From Phenylobacterium sp. LH3H17 (GTDB lineage: Bacteria > Pseudomonadota > Alphaproteobacteria > Caulobacterales > Caulobacteraceae), in NCBI RefSeq assembly GCF_024298925.1, contig NZ_CP101284.1, forward strand, positions 1 through 64,000: a DNA stretch of 64,000 bases. The letters are read 5' to 3'. Positions 61,939-64,000 of this stretch are shown piece after piece (within the stretch, counting starts at the first letter, position 1; every line of letters begins with the position of its first letter). The notes beneath the pieces are model-generated. The model was not told where the DNA came from. It did no database searches and worked only from the letters and a program-made list of their open reading frames with translations. The position numbers and the translations under genes were made by a program.

Positions 61939-62664
61939 ATGAACACCAAGGTTCACATCTCCATCAAGACCCGCACCTGCGCCGCCGTCTGTCTCGGACT
62001 TTTCTTGTCGGTCGCCGTCGGAGCCGTTCAGGCCCAAGCTCAGGACGCCCCAAAGCCAACCGTTGCGTTCAATGCCGGAGTGTTTAGCGACTACGCCTTT
62101 CGAGGTGTCAGCCAAACCGATGAGAAGCCGGCCATCCAAGGCGGCGCCGACGTCAGCGCCGGTCAGGTCTACGCCGGGGTCTGGGCGTCCAACGTGGACT
62201 TCAATGACGCCACGGACGCCGAGGTTGATCTCTATGCGGGCTTCAAACCAATCCTGGGTCCGGTCGCTCTGGACCTGGGCGTGATCTACTACGGCTACGT
62301 CAACGCGCCTTCGGGCGCGGATTATGCCAACTGGGAAGTGAAGGTTGCAGGCTCCGTGCCCGTCGGCAAAGGCTCGCTCGGCGCCGCGGTGTTCTACTCG
62401 CCTGACAGTTTCGGCGCGGCGGATGAGGCGACCTATTACGAGGCCAACGGATCCTATCCCCTGAGCGAGAAGGTTTCGATGAGCGCCGCGGTTGGCCGTC
62501 AAACCTACAAGGGTCCAGGCGACTATACGACCTGGAACGTCGGCGCGACCTGGGCCTTCGCCCCCCATCTGGCGGCCGACCTACGTTATCACGACACCAA
62601 CGAACATGGCTTCGGGAAGATCTACGGCAGTCGCGCCGTGGTCAGCCTGAAAGCCACATTCTAA
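61939..62664 (+). CDS. TorF-type putative porin
   Basis: 241 aa from ATG 61939. Signal peptide (VCLGLFLSVAVGAVQAQAQD), then the TorF/TIGR02001 pattern: VAFNAGVFSDYAFRGVSQTD, KPAIQGGADVSAGQVYAGVW, VDLYAGFKPI, with alternating strands to a C-terminal Phe (VVSLKATF), as expected for an outer-membrane barrel. Placement between kdpB and kdpC suggests a K+-limitation-induced pore that feeds the Kdp pump; the substrate is unproven. Confidence 0.85.
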   Translation: MNTKVHISIKTRTCAAVCLGLFLSVAVGAVQAQAQDAPKPTVAFNAGVFSDYAFRGVSQTDEKPAIQGGADVSAGQVYAGVWASNVDFNDATDAEVDLYAGFKPILGPVALDLGVIYYGYVNAPSGADYANWEVKVAGSVPVGKGSLGAAVFYSPDSFGAADEATYYEANGSYPLSEKVSMSAAVGRQTYKGPGDYTTWNVGATWAFAPHLAADLRYHDTNEHGFGKIYGSRAVVSLKATF

Positions 62665-62677
62665 AGGAGACTGAGCC

Positions 62678-63307
62678 ATGCTTACTCAAGCCCGTGCGGC
62701 GATCGTCTCGACGCTGTTTTTCACCCTCCTCCTTGGGGTTGGCTATCCTCTGGTCGTGACGGGGATCGGCAAGCTCGCTTTCTCCGCTCAAGCTGGCGGC
62801 AGCCTCATCCGTGACTCGAAAGGCCAGGTGATCGGCTCATCCTTGATCGCCCAGAACTTCACCAAGCCTGAATACCTGCACCCTCGGCCCTCGGCGGCGG
62901 GTGCGGACGGATATGACGCATCCGGCTCGTCAGGGTCGAATTTGGGGCCCCTCAACGAGGATCTCGCCAAGCGGGTCGCCGAAAGCACGAAGGCGATCCA
63001 GGGCGAGGGGTCCGGCCCGGTCCCGGCCGACGCTGTCACGACATCGGGGTCGGGGCTCGATCCTGACATCTCGCCGGCTAACGCCGCGCGGCAAGCGAGC
63101 CGTGTTGCAGCCGCGCGCGGCGTGGACGTCAGCGTGGTGAAGAAGGCCATCGCCGCCAACACGACCGCACCTTGGCTGGGCGTCTTTGGTCAGCCGCGTG
63201 TAAACGTGCTGCAGACCAATCTGGCGCTGGACGCGGCCGCGCCGGTTCCGGCCCCCGCCTCGGCACCGCCAGCAGCGCCCGCTCCGGCCGCGTCTCCGGT
63301 GGGCTAG
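62678..63307 (+). CDS. kdpC: KdpC subunit of the K+ ATPase
   Basis: 209 aa, with AAAGGAGA upstream. One N-terminal TM (AIVSTLFFTLLLGVGYPLVV), then FTKPEYLHPRPSAAG, YDASGSSGSNLGPLNEDLA and LDPDISPANAARQASRVAAA, the classic KdpC series. The C-terminus carries an extra Pro/Ala-rich tail (about 20 residues) not usual in the family. Confidence 0.96.
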   Translation: MLTQARAAIVSTLFFTLLLGVGYPLVVTGIGKLAFSAQAGGSLIRDSKGQVIGSSLIAQNFTKPEYLHPRPSAAGADGYDASGSSGSNLGPLNEDLAKRVAESTKAIQGEGSGPVPADAVTTSGSGLDPDISPANAARQASRVAAARGVDVSVVKKAIAANTTAPWLGVFGQPRVNVLQTNLALDAAAPVPAPASAPPAAPAPAASPVG

Positions 63308-63328
63308 ACCACGAGGGAGTAGCCGGCC

Positions 63329-64000
63329 ATGCAATCCGAGGAGCCCCGCCGGCCCGACCCCGAGGCGCTCCTCGTCGCCGCCAACAAGGCGGGACGAGGA
63401 CGCCTCAAGGTCTTTCTCGGCATGGCGCCGGGCGTCGGCAAGACCTACGAGATGCTGCGCGCCGGACGCCGTCGCAAGGCCGACGGCGAGGATGTTCTGA
63501 TCGGGGTCGTGGAGACCCATGGACGGCGCGAGACCGAGTCCCTGTTGCGCGGCATGGAGGTCATGCCCAGGCGGCCCATCGAGTACAAGGGTCGATCCTT
63601 GATGGAGTTCGACCTGGATGGCGCGCTTGAGCGCCGTCCCAAGCTGTTGCTGGTCGATGAGTATGCCCATTCCAACGCCCCGGGCTCCCGCCATCCCAAG
63701 CGCTGGCAGGATGTCGAAGAATTGCTCGATGCGGGCATCGACGTCTGGACAACCCTCAACGTCCAGCATCTCGAAAGCCTGGTGGATGTCGTCTTGCGCA
63801 TCACCGGGGTGCGGCAGCGCGAAACCGTCCCCGACTCCGCCCTGTCGCGGGCCGACAATATCGAACTGGTCGACATAACGCCGGACGAGCTGCGCGAGCG
63901 CCTGGCCGAGGGCAAGGTCTATGTTCCCGAGACAGCCCGCACGGCGGCCGACAACTTCTTCAAGGCGGAAAATCTCACTGCCCTAAGAGAACTGGCGTTG
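63329..64000 (+). CDS. kdpD: KdpD sensor kinase, N-terminal part (runs off the right edge)
   Basis: 224 codons visible, no stop. Start at ATG 63329. The KdpD N-terminal domain is clear: Walker A FLGMAPGVGKTYEML, GVVETHGRRET, Walker B LLLVDEYAHSNAPGSRHPKR, WTTLNVQHLESL and LRERLAEGKVYVP. KdpD senses low K+ or turgor and phosphorylates KdpE, which should follow outside the window. Confidence 0.95.
   Translation, partial: MQSEEPRRPDPEALLVAANKAGRGRLKVFLGMAPGVGKTYEMLRAGRRRKADGEDVLIGVVETHGRRETESLLRGMEVMPRRPIEYKGRSLMEFDLDGALERRPKLLLVDEYAHSNAPGSRHPKRWQDVEELLDAGIDVWTTLNVQHLESLVDVVLRITGVRQRETVPDSALSRADNIELVDITPDELRERLAEGKVYVPETARTAADNFFKAENLTALRELAL

Noticed and set aside
1..64000. tRNA genes, rRNA genes or a CRISPR array
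   Set aside because: No tRNA T-arm (GGTTCRANNCC) with matching acceptor ends was seen in the intergenic gaps, no rRNA-like stretch, and no regularly spaced repeat-spacer pattern; the only regular array is the short iteron set.

Overview
The window is GC-rich DNA that fits an alphaproteobacterium, most likely Caulobacterales (Caulobacter, Phenylobacterium or a relative). The grounds are the Trb-type conjugation genes with a DUF2274 gene after trbI, the RPA-type repA-parA-parB block, the TorF-type porin inside the kdp operon, and the codon use. No rRNA, tRNA, CRISPR array or integrase gene was found.

Layout. (1) 1-8437: a defence island on the plus strand. It holds the 3' part of a helicase-nuclease restriction subunit, a second PD-(D/E)XK-type protein, an adenine methyltransferase broken by a frameshift, two small coupled genes, and a UvrD-type helicase with a RelE/ParE-like N-terminus. 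(2) 8438-12.2 kb: signalling genes, namely a stand-alone receiver domain that lacks its phosphoacceptor aspartate and a CHASE3 hybrid histidine kinase. (3) 12.3-21.7 kb: trbC-D-E-J-(eexN)-L-F-G-I and DUF2274, the mating-pair channel. (4) 21.8-42 kb: a maintenance and leading-region block. It holds a GIY-YIG protein, a RepC-like initiator with a DnaA domain I-like end, a thermonuclease, a Toprim protein, a large ParB-like protein, a 1421-aa strawberry-notch helicase/methyltransferase, an ArdC antirestriction protein, an AbiE toxin-antitoxin pair, a DUF2493 protein, a Lit-like metalloprotease and SSB. (5) 42-46.6 kb: an orphan AbiEi-like protein, repA, a four-iteron array with 23-bp period, parA, parB, and three copies of a parS-like palindrome. 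(6) 46.7-53.6 kb: traF, a cell-wall hydrolase, an accessory mobilisation gene, a candidate oriT, a MOBQ relaxase, traG and trbB. (7) 53.6-57.5 kb: junction debris (a trbB 3'-end duplicate and an IS6-type remnant), hipBA, a LysR-like effector domain and a small unknown gene. (8) 57.8-64 kb: the high-affinity K+ operon, kdpF-A-B-(porin)-C-D, running off the right edge.

How it fits together. Genes from 12.3 to 53.6 kb carry everything needed for a self-transmissible replicon: T4SS, coupling protein, relaxase, oriT, two initiators, partition, ssb and antirestriction. Its trb operon is split, with trbB at the far right and trbC-I at the far left. Joining the two ends would restore traG-trbB-trbC-D-E-J-L-F-G-I. 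I therefore infer a circularly permuted plasmid or ICE of about 41 kb, embedded in or linked to chromosomal DNA that carries kdp. The most interesting non-coding signals are a duplicated leader of about 215-230 bp before ssb and a small gene (possibly a single-strand promoter of the Frpo type), the iterons with a detached fifth copy after parB, the parS-like palindromes, and a shared C-terminal tail in TrbJ and the entry-exclusion lipoprotein.
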